Below, in pieces: positions 35,383 to 46,288 of a stretch of 64,000 nucleotides of DNA. The stretch comes from Pontixanthobacter sp. CEM42 (GTDB taxonomy: Bacteria; Pseudomonadota; Alphaproteobacteria; Sphingomonadales; Sphingomonadaceae): positions 558,001 through 622,000 of the forward strand of contig NZ_JADQTN010000002.1 in assembly GCF_017812015.1 (NCBI RefSeq). Reading direction: 5' to 3'. Each line of letters starts with the position of its first letter. Within the stretch, counting starts at the first letter, position 1. Below the pieces are notes generated by a model. It made no database searches and was not told the origin of the DNA. It saw nothing but the letters and a program-made list of their open reading frames with translations. A program made the translations under genes and the position numbers.

Positions 35383-36318
35383 ATGAAAATCATGGCCGCC
35401 AATTCCAATCTTCCTCTGGCTAGGGCGGTCGCTGCCTATCTGGAGATGCCGCTGTGCGATGTCAGTGTCCGGCGTTTCGCCGATGAAGAGATTTTCGTCG
35501 AAATTCACGAGAATGTCCGGGGCGAGGATGTGTTTGTCCTCCAGTCGACCAGCTTTCCCGCGAATGATAATTTGATGGAACTGCTGATTTGTATCGATGC
35601 ATTGCGACGGGCTTCGGCGCGCCGGATAACTGCCGTCGTTCCCTATTTCGGCTATGCGCGTCAGGACCGGAAGCCCGGCCCGCGCACACCGATTTCAGCC
35701 AAACTCGTGGCCAATCTGATCACCGAAGCGGGCGCGGACCGCGTGCTCTCAGTTGATCTGCACGCTGGTCAGATTCAAGGCTTCTTCGATATTCCCACAG
35801 ACAATCTATATGCCGCGCCGGTGATGGCAGCGGATATCCAGGCGCGCTATGGTGGCCAGTCTTTGATGGTTGTGTCGCCCGACGTCGGCGGTGTGGTCCG
35901 TGCGCGGGCGCTTGCCAAGCGTCTCGACAACGCACCGCTTGCCATCGTCGATAAGCGCCGTGATCGCCCTGGCGAGTCTGAAGTGATGAACATCATCGGT
36001 GACGTTAAGGGGCGGCATTGCATCCTGATCGATGACATCGTCGATTCAGGCGGAACGCTCTGTAACGCTGCACAAGCACTGCTCGATCAAGGTGCAAGCA
36101 GCGTCGCTGCCTATATCACGCATGGCGTTTTATCCGGCGGCGCAGTGGCGCGTGTGAATGACTCAGCGCTGACAGAGCTGGTGATTTCCGACACCATCCT
36201 ACCGTCGGATGCTGCGCAAGATGCAGAGAAAATCCGCATTCTGGCGATGGCACCACTGATCGGTGAAGCTGTCAGCCGGATTGCCGATGAAAGCTCGGTC
36301 AGCTCCCTGTTCGATTGA
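35383..36318 (+). CDS. prs: Ribose-phosphate pyrophosphokinase
   Basis: Makes PRPP from ribose 5-phosphate and ATP for nucleotide, histidine and tryptophan synthesis. Visible motifs are [33 protein letters not shown] (catalytic loop), [11 protein letters not shown] and the PRPP-binding [11 protein letters not shown]. Length 311 aa is standard. It converges with an AraC regulator, overlapping by 20 nt at the 3' ends. Confidence 0.97.
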   Translation: MKIMAANSNLPLARAVAAYLEMPLCDVSVRRFADEEIFVEIHENVRGEDVFVLQSTSFPANDNLMELLICIDALRRASARRITAVVPYFGYARQDRKPGPRTPISAKLVANLITEAGADRVLSVDLHAGQIQGFFDIPTDNLYAAPVMAADIQARYGGQSLMVVSPDVGGVVRARALAKRLDNAPLAIVDKRRDRPGESEVMNIIGDVKGRHCILIDDIVDSGGTLCNAAQALLDQGASSVAAYITHGVLSGGAVARVNDSALTELVISDTILPSDAAQDAEKIRILAMAPLIGEAVSRIADESSVSSLFD

Positions 36319-37324
36319 CCGGTAATTCGCTCGGTGCGGGTAGTAGCGGATCGCGCATCCACGGGCGAACGGCTCCGGGATCGACACGATTGAGCAATTC
36401 CAACCGCCGTGCTTGGCGAATTTCCAAGCTGAGCGTCAGCAGACCTTGGCGGTCTTTTAGGAACTGCTTCGGGGTCATTCCAAAGAACGCGATAAATTCG
36501 CGGATTTGGTGCGATTGGTCGAAGAACCGGAGGTAGATATCCTCCTCCTCCTCCTCATCGGCGACACCGCAAAGACGTGCCGCTAGGTCGAGTGTGCGTG
36601 CGCGGCGCATTACTTGCTTGGGCGTCAGGCCGAAGTCACGTTTGATGATCCGCTGCAATGTGCGCGCGGTGACATTATTCTCGTCGGCAAAGTCAGTAAT
36701 CGATTGATTGGGGTCGGCGAAGCTCGCCTCTTCGAACCGCTGGGATAGAGAATCAGGCGGTGCAATTCCTTTGCGTGCGATGGTGGTGCGCAGCCAATCT
36801 TCGATCGCCAACAGCCAGTCCTCTGGCTTGATATCGGGTGTATGCAGGCTGGTAAGCTCGGCATCATTCAAACCGACCGATTCCATCGGCTTGATCCTGT
36901 CGACCAGTTTGCCGTCATCGGCGCCCCACATCGCCCGGATGGCACCGGGTTTGAGCATGAAGCCGGCGACTTTGATTCCGCCGACGAACTTCAGCGGCAT
37001 TGCCTTTGAATGCTGACCGCACAGGAACGTTTCATCACGAATTTCAAGCGAGCCGTCGGCAGTTTCGACGGTCCAATCGACACCGATAGCGGTCCGGACA
37101 TAGCCTGCATCGTTGCACAGCAACCCGTTTCGGACGCTGTCCGCGGGAGCGTGCGCCACGGCTACCATAATCCGGCTCAGCCACGGCTCCAGATCCGCAG
37201 CAGGCGCGCGATTGAGTGATAGTGGGACACCATCCTTGGTCGCACCTGTCTCTGGGATCAGTTGCGCTGTTTGGTCAGACGGTGTTTGCGATTTCGATTT
37301 TTTATCCGGGCTTTTGTCGCCCAT
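36299..37324 (-). CDS. AraC-family transcriptional regulator
   Basis: The 341-residue protein has a Lys/Ser-rich head and an N-terminal domain of about 200 residues without an obvious cupin. The C-terminal AraC helix-turn-helix carries [20 protein letters not shown], then [15 protein letters not shown] and a second half with [19 protein letters not shown]. The layout resembles the two tandem AraC genes at 39.3-41.2 kb. An unusual run of five glutamates (DEEEEED) interrupts the HTH domain between its two helix pairs. Target and ligand are unknown. Converges with prs. Confidence 0.86.
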   Translation of the reverse strand: MGDKSPDKKSKSQTPSDQTAQLIPETGATKDGVPLSLNRAPAADLEPWLSRIMVAVAHAPADSVRNGLLCNDAGYVRTAIGVDWTVETADGSLEIRDETFLCGQHSKAMPLKFVGGIKVAGFMLKPGAIRAMWGADDGKLVDRIKPMESVGLNDAELTSLHTPDIKPEDWLLAIEDWLRTTIARKGIAPPDSLSQRFEEASFADPNQSITDFADENNVTARTLQRIIKRDFGLTPKQVMRRARTLDLAARLCGVADEEEEEDIYLRFFDQSHQIREFIAFFGMTPKQFLKDRQGLLTLSLEIRQARRLELLNRVDPGAVRPWMRDPLLPAPSELPVNRTGS

Positions 37325-37486
37325 TATTTCGCCCCTGCCTCATCAGCGAACACACCCGCCCTCACAGTGATGTCGCATTTATACAATTGCCGTTGCGCCG
37401 CTTTATGATTCCTGACGCGTTTGGCAACCCCCTGTCACATTTTTGAGCCACTTGACCGGCGCCGACTCCGCCGCGAATAGATCGTG

Positions 37487-38284
37487 ATGGACTTCAAACA
37501 AGATTTGATTTTGGCGGGCCGGTTGGCCGATGCCGCTGGTGCGGTCATTCGCCCTGCGTTTCGTAGCGAATTCGCGCAGGAACGCAAAGCGGACCGCAGC
37601 CCGGTGACCGAAGTGGATCGTGGTGCAGAGGCGGCGATGCGCGCCATCCTGGAAAGCGAGCGCAGCGATGATGGGATCATCGGTGAGGAATATGGGACCC
37701 GAAATGAAAATGCAGGTCGGCAATGGGTGCTCGATCCAATCGATGGCACCATCAGCTTTATGGCCGGGCGTCCGATTTTCGGGACACTTATTGCGTTGAT
37801 GCAAGACGGCTGGCCGGTTCTCGGTGTGATTGACCAGCCGATTTCGGGTGAGCGATGGGTTGGGCAAATAGGTGGCGGGACAACACTCAATGGCCTGCCA
37901 GTTAGAACCGCGTCATGTCGTGCTCTCGACGACGCCAAGCTGGCGACCAGCAGTCCGCATTATTTCGGCGCTGAGCAAGCCGATGCCTATATGAAAGTCG
38001 CCGGAGCAGTCGGCGGAAACGAACGACAGGGTATGATCGTCTATGGCGGCGATTGTTACAATTACGGCCTGCTTGCTTCGGGGCATCTGGACATCATTTG
38101 CGAGTCTGGCCTGCAAATTTACGATTACGCCGCACTCGTTCCGGTGGTCGAAGGCGCAGGCGGCACGATGTCCGATTGGCAGGGCAACCCGCTTGATGCG
38201 GATAGCGCGGGCAAAGATGGCGCGGACGTATTGGCGCTGGGTGATCCGGCTCGGCTGGACGATGTGCTAGAGGCGATGGGGTAG
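37487..38284 (+). CDS. hisN: Inositol-monophosphatase-family phosphatase, probable histidinol-phosphatase HisN
   Basis: Magnesium-dependent phosphatase of about 265 residues. It has the family motifs GIIGEEYG, LDPIDGTISFMAGRP and YDYAALVPVVEGAGG. The GGDCYNYGLLASGHLDIICE segment matches the HisN subgroup (histidinol phosphate to histidinol) better than general inositol monophosphatases, by memory of the family. The start at the ATG 37487 is preferred over a GTG one codon upstream. Its left neighbour is the divergent AraC gene (159 nt). No other histidine genes are near, so the substrate is a moderate-confidence inference. Confidence 0.85.
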   Translation: MDFKQDLILAGRLADAAGAVIRPAFRSEFAQERKADRSPVTEVDRGAEAAMRAILESERSDDGIIGEEYGTRNENAGRQWVLDPIDGTISFMAGRPIFGTLIALMQDGWPVLGVIDQPISGERWVGQIGGGTTLNGLPVRTASCRALDDAKLATSSPHYFGAEQADAYMKVAGAVGGNERQGMIVYGGDCYNYGLLASGHLDIICESGLQIYDYAALVPVVEGAGGTMSDWQGNPLDADSAGKDGADVLALGDPARLDDVLEAMG

Positions 38285-38490
38285 CGCGGCATTTCCTTGC
38301 CACCCAACTGCACTGCTGGTTCGTTGCGGCTCTTGGCCAGCTGAATGGCAATGATTCCGCTTGCAATTGCGGCGCTCCCGCCTTAGTTGGCGCGCCTTCA
38401 CCGACACGTGATTCATCTGCCGGTCTGGCCGTTAGGGCTGCCAGGGCTGGTTGAACGTGTCTCAGAACCGATTCCTTTTAGGAGATGAAA

Positions 38491-38694
38491 ATGCCCAAGC
38501 TGAAGACCAAAAGTGGTGTGAAGAAACGCTTCAAAATCACCGCAAACGGCAAAGTGAAGCACGGCGTGGCCGGTAAACGCCACCGCCTGACCCATCACAA
38601 TGCGAAGTATATCCGCCAGAACCGTGGCACCTCTGTGATCTCTGACGCTGATGCGAAGACGATCAAGAAATGGGCTCCTTACGGGCTTAGCTAA
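38491..38694 (+). CDS. rpmI: 50S ribosomal protein L35
   Basis: Small basic ribosomal protein of 67 residues: [20 protein letters not shown] at the start and [20 protein letters not shown] in the middle. The second ATG (38491) is chosen because AGGAG lies at ideal spacing and L35 proteins begin MPK. First gene of the rpmI-rplT pair. infC, the usual upstream neighbour in many bacteria, is not here. Confidence 0.98.
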   Translation: MPKLKTKSGVKKRFKITANGKVKHGVAGKRHRLTHHNAKYIRQNRGTSVISDADAKTIKKWAPYGLS

Positions 38695-38730
38695 GCCCCA
38701 CGGACCATTCCCAAATTTAGGAGTTAAGAT

Positions 38731-39090
38731 ATGCCTCGCATTAAACGCGGCGTGACCTCACGCCAGAAGCACAAACGGTTACTCGATCAGGCCAAGGGCT
38801 ATCGCGGTCGCCGCAAAAACACCATCCGCGTCGCACGCCAAGCCGTCGAGAAAGCCGGCCAGTATGCGTACCGGGACCGTAAAGTTAAGAAGCGCAACTT
38901 CCGCGCTCTGTGGATCCAGCGTATCAACGCTGCGGTTCGCGCTGAAGGTCTGACATATTCACAGTTCATGCACGGCGTTAAGCTCGCCGGTATCGAACTG
39001 GACCGTAAAGTTATGGCTGATCTAGCGATGAATGAAGGCGCTGCTTTCAAGACCATCATTGAACAAGCCAAGAAAGCACTTCCGGCTTAA
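38731..39090 (+). CDS. rplT: 50S ribosomal protein L20
   Basis: Ribosomal protein of 119 residues needed for early 50S assembly, and in enterobacteria an autoregulator of its operon. It starts [18 protein letters not shown] and has the typical [13 protein letters not shown] segment. It follows rpmI by 36 nt with a TTTAGGAG ribosome-binding site, and a hairpin terminator begins 27 nt after the stop. Confidence 0.98.
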   Translation: MPRIKRGVTSRQKHKRLLDQAKGYRGRRKNTIRVARQAVEKAGQYAYRDRKVKKRNFRALWIQRINAAVRAEGLTYSQFMHGVKLAGIELDRKVMADLAMNEGAAFKTIIEQAKKALPA

Positions 39091-39117
39091 GTCAGAACTG
39101 CTTTTCATGAGTAAAAA

Positions 39118-39147
39118 GGGCGCAGGTGGCGGATGCCACTTGCGCCC
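39118..39147 (+). terminator. Terminator hairpin after rplT
   Basis: GGGCGCAGGTGGC (39118-39130) and GCCACTTGCGCCC (39135-39147) form a 13-bp stem with one G-U pair and a GGAT loop, preceded by AAAAA and followed by TTCTC. The T-run is short, so efficiency on the plus strand is uncertain. Confidence 0.75.
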
Positions 39148-39291
39148 TTCTCATATCCGCCGGAGGGTCGCGGTCCCGACAGACACAAACTCAATTTCGC
39201 CCAAATTTTCTTGCCGTGCGAAATATCTAGCGTAAACAACTCGCTGTTGATCACGTTGTAAAAACGCGACGCGAAGGGGGGCGCAGTAACA

Positions 39292-40197
39292 ATGGTGATG
39301 GAACGCGAGGGAGGACCCGGTGTTCGCCTGCGGTTTTTCCTGCCTTCCGCAGAGCTCTCCCAGTACATCACCACCTATTATCTGATGGAAGTGACCGCTG
39401 CTGGTGACCAGCGTTTGGTCGACTATCTCCACCCGGAATGGGGCAATATTCGCTTTGGTTCGAACGATGATTTGCAAGCCGGTATTGGTTCCGAGCCGCT
39501 CCAAAGAATGCCGCGATCCATTGCCGTCGGCCCGACTAGCGTCGCAACACGATTCTCTGTCAACGAAGGGCGAATTTGGGGTGTCGGGTTGCTGCCATTA
39601 GGCTGGCTGAAGTTCATTGACGCACCGGCAAAAAAATTCGCCGATCAAATTACCGACGCAACCTCCAATCCGGCCTTCGAGAATTTCGTGCCTCTGGCTA
39701 AAGCTTTGCTAAGCGGTGCGCCGGATATCGAGACGGAAGTCGCGCAGATCGATTCGCATATGATGCAATTGGCGGACAAGCCCTTGAAGGATGAGGACGA
39801 GGTGACGCGCGTTCACTCTGCGCTTGTCGATGCATCGGTTTCAACTGTTGCAGAGCTGGCCGATCGTTCAGGTATGTCGGCTCGCACGCTCGAGCGGTTT
39901 TCTCATAAAGCATTCGGTTTCACTCCAAAGCTTCTGCTCCGCCGCCAGCGCTTCCTGCGAAGTCTGTCACAATTCATGCTGGATCCATCGCTTAGTTGGC
40001 TGAGCACGCTCGACTACCAGTACCACGATCAGGCGCATTTCGTGCGCGACTTCAAACGCTTCATGTCAATGACGCCCAATCAATATCGAGAGCTACCGCA
40101 TCCCATTTTGATGGCGGCAGTTCGCGGCCGCGCTGAAGCTGCCGGCCAGACGATGCAGGGGCTGCACGATCCTAGCGATACGGGCCAAACAGGTTAA
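39292..40197 (+). CDS. AraC-family transcriptional regulator (tandem copy 1)
   Basis: The 301-residue protein has an N-terminal sensor-like domain (RFFLPSAELSQYITTYYLME, then LHPEWGNIRF, GVGLLPLGW) and a C-terminal AraC helix-turn-helix from about 183 (VSTVAELADRSGMSARTLER, FGFTPKLLLRRQRF, HFVRDFKRFMSMTPNQYR). The N-terminal part resembles the DUF6597-type domain of some AraC proteins, from memory. Clearly paralogous with the next gene, and more distantly with the AraC gene at 36.3-37.3 kb. The ligand is unknown. Confidence 0.86.
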   Translation: MVMEREGGPGVRLRFFLPSAELSQYITTYYLMEVTAAGDQRLVDYLHPEWGNIRFGSNDDLQAGIGSEPLQRMPRSIAVGPTSVATRFSVNEGRIWGVGLLPLGWLKFIDAPAKKFADQITDATSNPAFENFVPLAKALLSGAPDIETEVAQIDSHMMQLADKPLKDEDEVTRVHSALVDASVSTVAELADRSGMSARTLERFSHKAFGFTPKLLLRRQRFLRSLSQFMLDPSLSWLSTLDYQYHDQAHFVRDFKRFMSMTPNQYRELPHPILMAAVRGRAEAAGQTMQGLHDPSDTGQTG

Positions 40198-40288
40198 CGC
40201 CTGAACAACCATCTGAAAATCTACGCTTTCTTTTTCCCGCCTGCCCTTTAAAGAGAGTTGGAAGAAAACGACACTTTTGGGGAAAAGA

Positions 40289-41176
40289 GTGCCAGAGAAT
40301 GGCCCAACGAATAGCCAGGTCGCAGTCAGTTTCTATGAACCGCCCAAGGATTTGGAGCGGTTCTTCACGACATTCTATTGCGTAGAGATCAATCCGGAAG
40401 ACGGTGTTTCGGTCACCGATTCTCTGCAACCTGAATGGGCAAATCTAAGAATATTTGCCGGCGCTCGGCCCGAGAGTTTAATCGAGGGAAGCGCGGCGCT
40501 TTCTGGAGCTGACGTGGTGGTCACCGGCCCCAGCAGCCAACCGTTACGCTTCACTATCGGCCCGACCCGCTTTTGGGGTATCGGCTTTCTACCGCTTGGT
40601 TGGGCAACTTTCGTCGGCAAGTCTGCTGACGGGTTTGCAAATGGTATCTATGATGCGCGCGAAGAGAGTGCCCTCGAGCACTTCGCTGCGCTCGCTGACG
40701 CACTGCTAAGGCCTGAGATGAGCGAAAAGCGCCAGCTTGCCGCAATATCTGCATTCTTCCGCGATGAGACGCCGCGCTTTGGCAAAGAAGACCCGCGTAT
40801 TCAGACAATCCATTCGGTTCTGCTGGAGCCGGAATTGCCGCACGTGTCGGAAATGGCGGTACGCTGCGATCTGAATCAACGCACCTTGGAACGACTTTGC
40901 CGAAAGCACTTCGGTTTCTCGCCCAAGATATTGCTGCGTCGGCAACGCTTTATGCGCAGTGTTGCGGATTTTATCCTAGACCCTTCGATGGGATGGATTG
41001 GCGCGATTGATTCGCTCTATTTCGATCAGTCGCATTTCGTCCGGGATTGTCAGGACTTTCTCGGAATGTCGCCGTCCGAATACTCCTCGATGGACCATCC
41101 GGTGATTACCGGATTTATGCGAGAGCGGATGCGTGTGCATGGCTCTGCGGTGCAAACGCTCGATCATCCTGAGTGA
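40289..41176 (+). CDS. AraC-family transcriptional regulator (tandem copy 2)
   Basis: Paralogue of the gene before it, with the same layout: YEPPKDLERFFTTFYCVEI, LQPEWANLRIF, WGIGFLPLGWATFVG in the sensor half; RTLERLCRKHFGFSPKILLR and HFVRDCQDFLGMSPSEYS in the HTH half. The frame opens at a TTG at 40277, but a GTG at 40289 has GGGG about 8 nt upstream and is preferred (295 aa). It begins about 90 nt after copy 1, so the two may be one transcript. Their pairing suggests linked or opposing control of the same process. Confidence 0.86.
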   Translation: MPENGPTNSQVAVSFYEPPKDLERFFTTFYCVEINPEDGVSVTDSLQPEWANLRIFAGARPESLIEGSAALSGADVVVTGPSSQPLRFTIGPTRFWGIGFLPLGWATFVGKSADGFANGIYDAREESALEHFAALADALLRPEMSEKRQLAAISAFFRDETPRFGKEDPRIQTIHSVLLEPELPHVSEMAVRCDLNQRTLERLCRKHFGFSPKILLRRQRFMRSVADFILDPSMGWIGAIDSLYFDQSHFVRDCQDFLGMSPSEYSSMDHPVITGFMRERMRVHGSAVQTLDHPE

Positions 41177-41242
41177 TCGGTCCATCCAAAGTCCAATTGC
41201 AGCTTTGCCTTATGCGTAAATAGCCGCTAGCGCGCCTGCGCT

Positions 41243-42343
41243 ATGGATGATTTGCAAACACGTAAAGACGACACTCTCAAGGCGATCACTGCGGCGGATA
41301 ATGCCGACGCGGTTGAGGCGCTGCGCGTAGAGGCTTTGGGCAAGCAGGGCTGGGTCAGTCAACTGCTCAAGACATTGGGTAAAATGACGCCGGAAGAGCG
41401 CACAGAAAAAGCGCCCATCATCCAGCAATCGCGCGCGGAAATTGCCGATGCGATTACGGCGCGCAAACAAGCGCTTGACGATGCCGAGCAGGACCGGCGT
41501 CTGGCGACCGAAACACTCGACCTGTCACTGCCCGCACCAGCAACACCGCGCGGCACAGTTCACCCAGTGAGCCAGGTGATGGACGAGCTGGCAGAGATTT
41601 TCGCAGACCTTGGTTTCGCTGTGAAAACCGGGCCGGAGGTCGAGGACGACTGGCACAATTTCACCGCGCTCAATATGCCCGAAAGCCATCCGGCGCGGGC
41701 GATGCATGACACATTCTACTTCCCAGACCATGATGAAGATGGCCGCCGGATGCTGTTGCGCACGCATACTTCACCGGTGCAAATCCGTACGATGGTTAAT
41801 GAAGGCGCGCCTGTGCGGATCATCGCACCGGGCCGTGTCTATCGCAGCGATAGCGACGCTACGCACACGCCGATGTTCCATCAGGTCGAAGGTCTGGTGA
41901 TCGACAAGGATATCCATCTGGGCCACCTCAAATGGACGCTGGAGACATTCCTCAAAGCCTTCTTCGAGCGCGACGATATCGTTTTGCGCCTGCGTCCGTC
42001 TTACTTCCCCTTTACCGAGCCATCGGTCGAAGTCGATGTCGGTTTTGAAGTCGTCAAAGGCCGCCGTGTTCTGGGCGGTTCGGGCGATGCTCCGGGACAT
42101 GCCTGGATGGAATTGCTTGGCAGCGGCATGGTTAACGCCCGAGTGATTGAGTTCGCCGGTCTCGATCCGGAAGAATGGCAGGGCTTTGCCTTTGGCGTCG
42201 GCGTCGATCGCTTGGCGATGCTCAAATACGGCATGGACGATCTGCGCGCCTTCTTTGATGGCGATATTCGTTGGCTGCAACACTACGGCTTCAGCCCGTT
42301 TGATCAACCGACCCTTTCAGCCGGAGTGGGAGTGAGCGCATGA
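41243..42343 (+). CDS. pheS: Phenylalanine--tRNA ligase alpha subunit
   Basis: Catalytic subunit of the heterotetrameric class II synthetase that charges tRNA-Phe. The 366-residue protein has an N-terminal coiled-coil region, then motif 2 ([19 protein letters not shown]) and motif 3 ([20 protein letters not shown]). It overlaps pheT by 4 nt (ATGA). No Phe-rich leader peptide is seen in the 66-nt gap upstream. Confidence 0.98.
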   Translation: MDDLQTRKDDTLKAITAADNADAVEALRVEALGKQGWVSQLLKTLGKMTPEERTEKAPIIQQSRAEIADAITARKQALDDAEQDRRLATETLDLSLPAPATPRGTVHPVSQVMDELAEIFADLGFAVKTGPEVEDDWHNFTALNMPESHPARAMHDTFYFPDHDEDGRRMLLRTHTSPVQIRTMVNEGAPVRIIAPGRVYRSDSDATHTPMFHQVEGLVIDKDIHLGHLKWTLETFLKAFFERDDIVLRLRPSYFPFTEPSVEVDVGFEVVKGRRVLGGSGDAPGHAWMELLGSGMVNARVIEFAGLDPEEWQGFAFGVGVDRLAMLKYGMDDLRAFFDGDIRWLQHYGFSPFDQPTLSAGVGVSA

Positions 42344-44727
42344 AGTTCTCCCTGACATGGCTCAAAGATCACCTCGAAACTGAGGCAAGCGTTGCTGATC
42401 TGGCAGCGGCGATGAACCGCATCGGCCTTGAAGTTGAAGGCATCGAGGACCCGGCTGAGCGCTTGGCTGGCTTCACCGTCGCCAAGGTTTTGACCGCTGA
42501 CAAACACCCCGATGCGGACAAGCTGCAGGTCCTGACTGTAGACACTGGTGAAGGTGATCCGTTGCAAGTCGTATGCGGCGCGCCCAATGCGCGTGCTGGT
42601 ATGCTCGGCGTGTTGGGTCAGCCCGGAGCAGTCGTCCCATCCAACGGTATGGAGTTGCGCAAGTCGGCGATTCGCGGTGTCGAGAGCAACGGCATGATGT
42701 GCTCGGTGCGAGAGCTCGAACTGGGCGACGAGCATGACGGCATTATTGAATTGCCCGAAGATGCGACGGTCGGTCACAGCTTTGCCGACTACAACGGGTC
42801 TTCACCTATATTCGACGTAGCGATCACTCCGAACCGGCCCGACTGCATGGGCGTCTACGGTATCGCGCGCGATTTGGCGGCGGCCGGCATGGGCACGCTT
42901 AAGCCGATTGCGATGCCTGCCTTCGCTGCCTCAGGAGCGTGCCCGGTTGAAATTCGTACCGACGATCCAGAAGGCTGTCCGGCATTCTATGGTCGCGTGA
43001 TTACGGGCGTTAGCAACGGCGCGTCGCCCGATTGGTTGCAGCAGCGTTTGACTAGTGCAGGTCAGCGCCCGATCTCGTTGCTGGTCGATCTGACCAACTA
43101 CATCATGCTGGCCTTTGGCCGCCCGGCACACGCTTATGATCTTTCGAAGCTGACGGGTGCGGTTGTTGCGCGCCGTGCGAAGGATGGCGAACAAGTGCTG
43201 GCGCTGAACGAGAAGACTTATACACTCGATAGCAGCATGACCGTCATCGCCGACGATAATGGCGTGCATGACATTGCGGGCATTATGGGCGGCGAGGATT
43301 CCGGCTGTTCCGAAAGCACGACCGATGTGTTGCTCGAGATCGCATATTTCGACCCCGATCGAATTGGAGCGACAGGCCGGAAACTTGGCCTCAGTTCCGA
43401 TGCAAAAACGCGTTTCGAACGCGGCGTCGACCCTGAATTTCTGGATGACGGCCTCGACCTACTGACTGGCCTGATTGTCGAGCTTGCTGGCGGCGAAGCG
43501 AGCGAGCGCGTGCACGCTGGTGCTGCACCTGCGGAAGCCAAAATTGTGCCATTCGATTCGGCTTTGACCGAGCGCCTCGGCGGCGTGTCTGTCGATCTGG
43601 CGGAGCAGCAAGCCATTCTTGAGTCGCTCGACTTCGGTGTGAATGTTGCGTCGACTCCATGGAGCGTGACTGTTCCGCTGCGCCGCCATGATGTCGAAGG
43701 CCCCGCCGATCTCGTCGAAGAAGTCGTGCGCATTTACGGCATCGACGATATTGCCAGCGTCGCCTTGCCGCGCGCTGAAGGAGTCGCGGTGCCAACCGCT
43801 TCACCGGAACAAAAGCTCGAACGCCGCGTGCGCCGCGCTGCTGCCGGTTGCGGGCTCAATGAAGCGATCACATGGTCGTTCATTTCGGAATCGGAGGCGG
43901 AGGCTGTTGGCGGTGGCCGTTGGACACTCGACAATCCGATCAGTGAAGACATGAAAGTCATGCGGCCCTCATTGCTGCCCGGCTTGCTTTCTGCGGTTCG
44001 TCGCAACGCCGACAGGGGTGCAACGTCTCTGAGGCTATTCGAGATTGGACGGCGGTATCTTGCCGATGGCGAGCATCCTTCGCTGGCCTTTGTGCTGGCG
44101 GGCGAGCGGACTGGGCGTTCATGGCAGAATGGCAAGGCGGAACTATTTGATGCGTTTGACGCTAAGGCTATTTGTCTCTCGATTCTCGAGGCGGCGGGTG
44201 CGCCGGTCGACAAATTGATGGTCATGGGCGTTGACGATGATGGAGCGAATAGCATCTATCACCCCGGCCAGTCGGCTACGCTGCGTCTTGGCCCCAAAAA
44301 TCAAATTGCAAGTTTCGGCACAGTCCATCCTTCGCTGCTGAAGGCATTTGATGTCGATATGCCGGTCGTCGTAGGCGGAATTCATCTCGACGCCATTCCG
44401 GCGAAGAAGAATGCCGGGTTCGCGCGAGCCCATTATGCGCCGCCAGCTCTGCAATCGGTGCTACGCGATTTCGCGTTCCTCGTATCCGACGATGTGCCAG
44501 CGGGCGATTTGCTGCGCGTGATCAAAGGCACGGACAAAGCGAACATTGTCACAGCGCGGATTTTTGATGATTTTCGCGGGCAGGGCGTTCCTGAGGGCAA
44601 GAAATCACTCGCTGTCGAAGTGACGCTTCAGCCCGGCGAGAAGAGCTATAAGGACGAAGACCTCAAGGCGATTTCGGACAAAGTTGTGGCTGCGGCTGGC
44701 AAATTGGGCGCGGAGCTTCGGGGCTAA
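42340..44727 (+). CDS. pheT: Phenylalanine--tRNA ligase beta subunit
   Basis: Editing and tRNA-binding subunit, 795 residues, the usual length. The N-terminal tRNA-binding (EMAP-like) domain shows [20 protein letters not shown], then the B3/B4 editing domain, the B5 domain and a C-terminal FDX-ACB anticodon-binding domain (about 700-795, from [16 protein letters not shown]). Translationally coupled to pheS by the 4-nt overlap; prfC follows 3 nt after its stop, so all three are probably one operon. Confidence 0.98.
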   Translation: MKFSLTWLKDHLETEASVADLAAAMNRIGLEVEGIEDPAERLAGFTVAKVLTADKHPDADKLQVLTVDTGEGDPLQVVCGAPNARAGMLGVLGQPGAVVPSNGMELRKSAIRGVESNGMMCSVRELELGDEHDGIIELPEDATVGHSFADYNGSSPIFDVAITPNRPDCMGVYGIARDLAAAGMGTLKPIAMPAFAASGACPVEIRTDDPEGCPAFYGRVITGVSNGASPDWLQQRLTSAGQRPISLLVDLTNYIMLAFGRPAHAYDLSKLTGAVVARRAKDGEQVLALNEKTYTLDSSMTVIADDNGVHDIAGIMGGEDSGCSESTTDVLLEIAYFDPDRIGATGRKLGLSSDAKTRFERGVDPEFLDDGLDLLTGLIVELAGGEASERVHAGAAPAEAKIVPFDSALTERLGGVSVDLAEQQAILESLDFGVNVASTPWSVTVPLRRHDVEGPADLVEEVVRIYGIDDIASVALPRAEGVAVPTASPEQKLERRVRRAAAGCGLNEAITWSFISESEAEAVGGGRWTLDNPISEDMKVMRPSLLPGLLSAVRRNADRGATSLRLFEIGRRYLADGEHPSLAFVLAGERTGRSWQNGKAELFDAFDAKAICLSILEAAGAPVDKLMVMGVDDDGANSIYHPGQSATLRLGPKNQIASFGTVHPSLLKAFDVDMPVVVGGIHLDAIPAKKNAGFARAHYAPPALQSVLRDFAFLVSDDVPAGDLLRVIKGTDKANIVTARIFDDFRGQGVPEGKKSLAVEVTLQPGEKSYKDEDLKAISDKVVAAAGKLGAELRG

Positions 44728-44730
44728 GCA

Positions 44731-46257
44731 ATGTCGATCAATTCCCGCCGTACTTTTGCGATCATCTCGCACCCCGATGCTGGTAAAACCACGCTGACGG
44801 AGAAGCTGTTGTTGCAAGGCGGCGCGATCCACCTTGCTGGCGAGGTGAAGGCGCGCGGACAGGCGCGGCGGGCGCGGTCCGACTGGATGAAGATCGAGCA
44901 GCAGCGTGGGATTTCTGTGACGTCATCGGTGATGACGTTCGAGCGGAACGGCGTAACCTTCAATCTGCTCGACACTCCGGGGCACGAGGACTTTTCCGAA
45001 GACACCTACCGCACGCTGACTGCTGTCGACTCGGCGATTATGGTGATCGATGCGGCGAAAGGTATCGAGCCACAAACGCGCAAATTGTTCGAGGTTTGCC
45101 GCCTCCGTTCGGTGCCGATCATCACTTTTGTGAACAAAGTCGACCGTGAAGGTCGGCCGGTATTCGAGCTACTCGATGAGATTGCCGATATGCTCGCCCT
45201 CGACGTATCGCCGCAGATGTTTCCTGTCGGTATGGGTGGCGAGTTCGAAGGCATTCTCGACTATGAGACAGGTTCGATTGCACGGCCTGAAGGTGCATCG
45301 AAGGAATTTCTTGGCAAGCGTGACGAGAATGCAGTTTTGCCGGAGCAATTCGCAGAGAATGCCGAGCTCGCGCAAATTGGCTACCCTGAATTTGACTTGG
45401 AAGCCTATCGCAATGGCGATTTGACCCCGGTCTATTTCGGCTCGGCGCTTAAGAATTTCGGCGTGACTGAATTGATTGAAGCGATTGCCAAATATGCACC
45501 GCCGCCGCGACCACAACCTGCCGGTGACGAGCAGATCAGCCCCGACTACGACGAAGTCACCGGCTTCATCTTCAAAGTTCAGGCCAATATGGACCCGAAC
45601 CACCGCGACCGTATTGCCTTTATGCGGCAGGTCTCGGGCACGTTTAAGCGCGGGATGAAACTGACCCCGTCTGGTCTTGGAAAACCAATCGCTATTCACT
45701 CGCCAATTCTGTTCTTTGCGCAGGACCGAGAGATTGCCGACACTGCGGAAGCAGGCGACATTATCGGCATTCCCAATCACGGCACATTGCGCGTCGGGGA
45801 CACGCTGAGCGAGCACAACAAGCTGCGTTTCACCGGCCTGCCGAACTTCGCGCCGGAAATATTACGGCGGGTTCAGCTCAAGGACCCGACCAAGACAAAA
45901 CAGTTGCGCAAGGCGCTAGATGATCTGTCCGAAGAGGGCGTGATCCAAGTGTTTTACCCTGAGTTGGGTGCGCAGCATATTGTCGGCGTTGTTGGGCAGT
46001 TGCAGCTCGAAGTGCTGATCTCGCGCTTGTCGGCGGAGTACAAAGTCGAGGCTGCGCTTGAGGCGGCGCCTTTTGCGACGGCGCGCTGGGTCAAAGGACC
46101 GCAAGAAGCGCTTGACCAATTCGAGGGCTTCAACCGTGCGAATCTTGCGAAAGACCGCGATGGTGACATAGTGTTTATGGCCAAATCGCCATGGGATGTT
46201 GGGTATCAGGAAGAGAAAAACCCTGATTTGACCTTCTCCGCGACCAAGGAACGGTGA
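44731..46257 (+). CDS. prfC: Peptide chain release factor 3
   Basis: GTPase that recycles RF1 and RF2 from the ribosome after termination. The G1 motif is SHPDAGKTT (13-21), G3 is DTPGHEDFSEDTYR and G4 is FVNKVDREG. RF3-specific domains fill the rest (508 aa, close to E. coli's 529). Begins 3 nt after pheT. Confidence 0.97.
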   Translation: MSINSRRTFAIISHPDAGKTTLTEKLLLQGGAIHLAGEVKARGQARRARSDWMKIEQQRGISVTSSVMTFERNGVTFNLLDTPGHEDFSEDTYRTLTAVDSAIMVIDAAKGIEPQTRKLFEVCRLRSVPIITFVNKVDREGRPVFELLDEIADMLALDVSPQMFPVGMGGEFEGILDYETGSIARPEGASKEFLGKRDENAVLPEQFAENAELAQIGYPEFDLEAYRNGDLTPVYFGSALKNFGVTELIEAIAKYAPPPRPQPAGDEQISPDYDEVTGFIFKVQANMDPNHRDRIAFMRQVSGTFKRGMKLTPSGLGKPIAIHSPILFFAQDREIADTAEAGDIIGIPNHGTLRVGDTLSEHNKLRFTGLPNFAPEILRRVQLKDPTKTKQLRKALDDLSEEGVIQVFYPELGAQHIVGVVGQLQLEVLISRLSAEYKVEAALEAAPFATARWVKGPQEALDQFEGFNRANLAKDRDGDIVFMAKSPWDVGYQEEKNPDLTFSATKER

Positions 46258-46288
46258 CAATCTGTGCTGCGCGGCCTAGCATTGGCGC

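Noticed and set aside
41177-41242. Possible phenylalanine leader-peptide attenuator before pheS
   Set aside because: The 66-nt gap has no Phe-rich short frame and no terminator hairpin.
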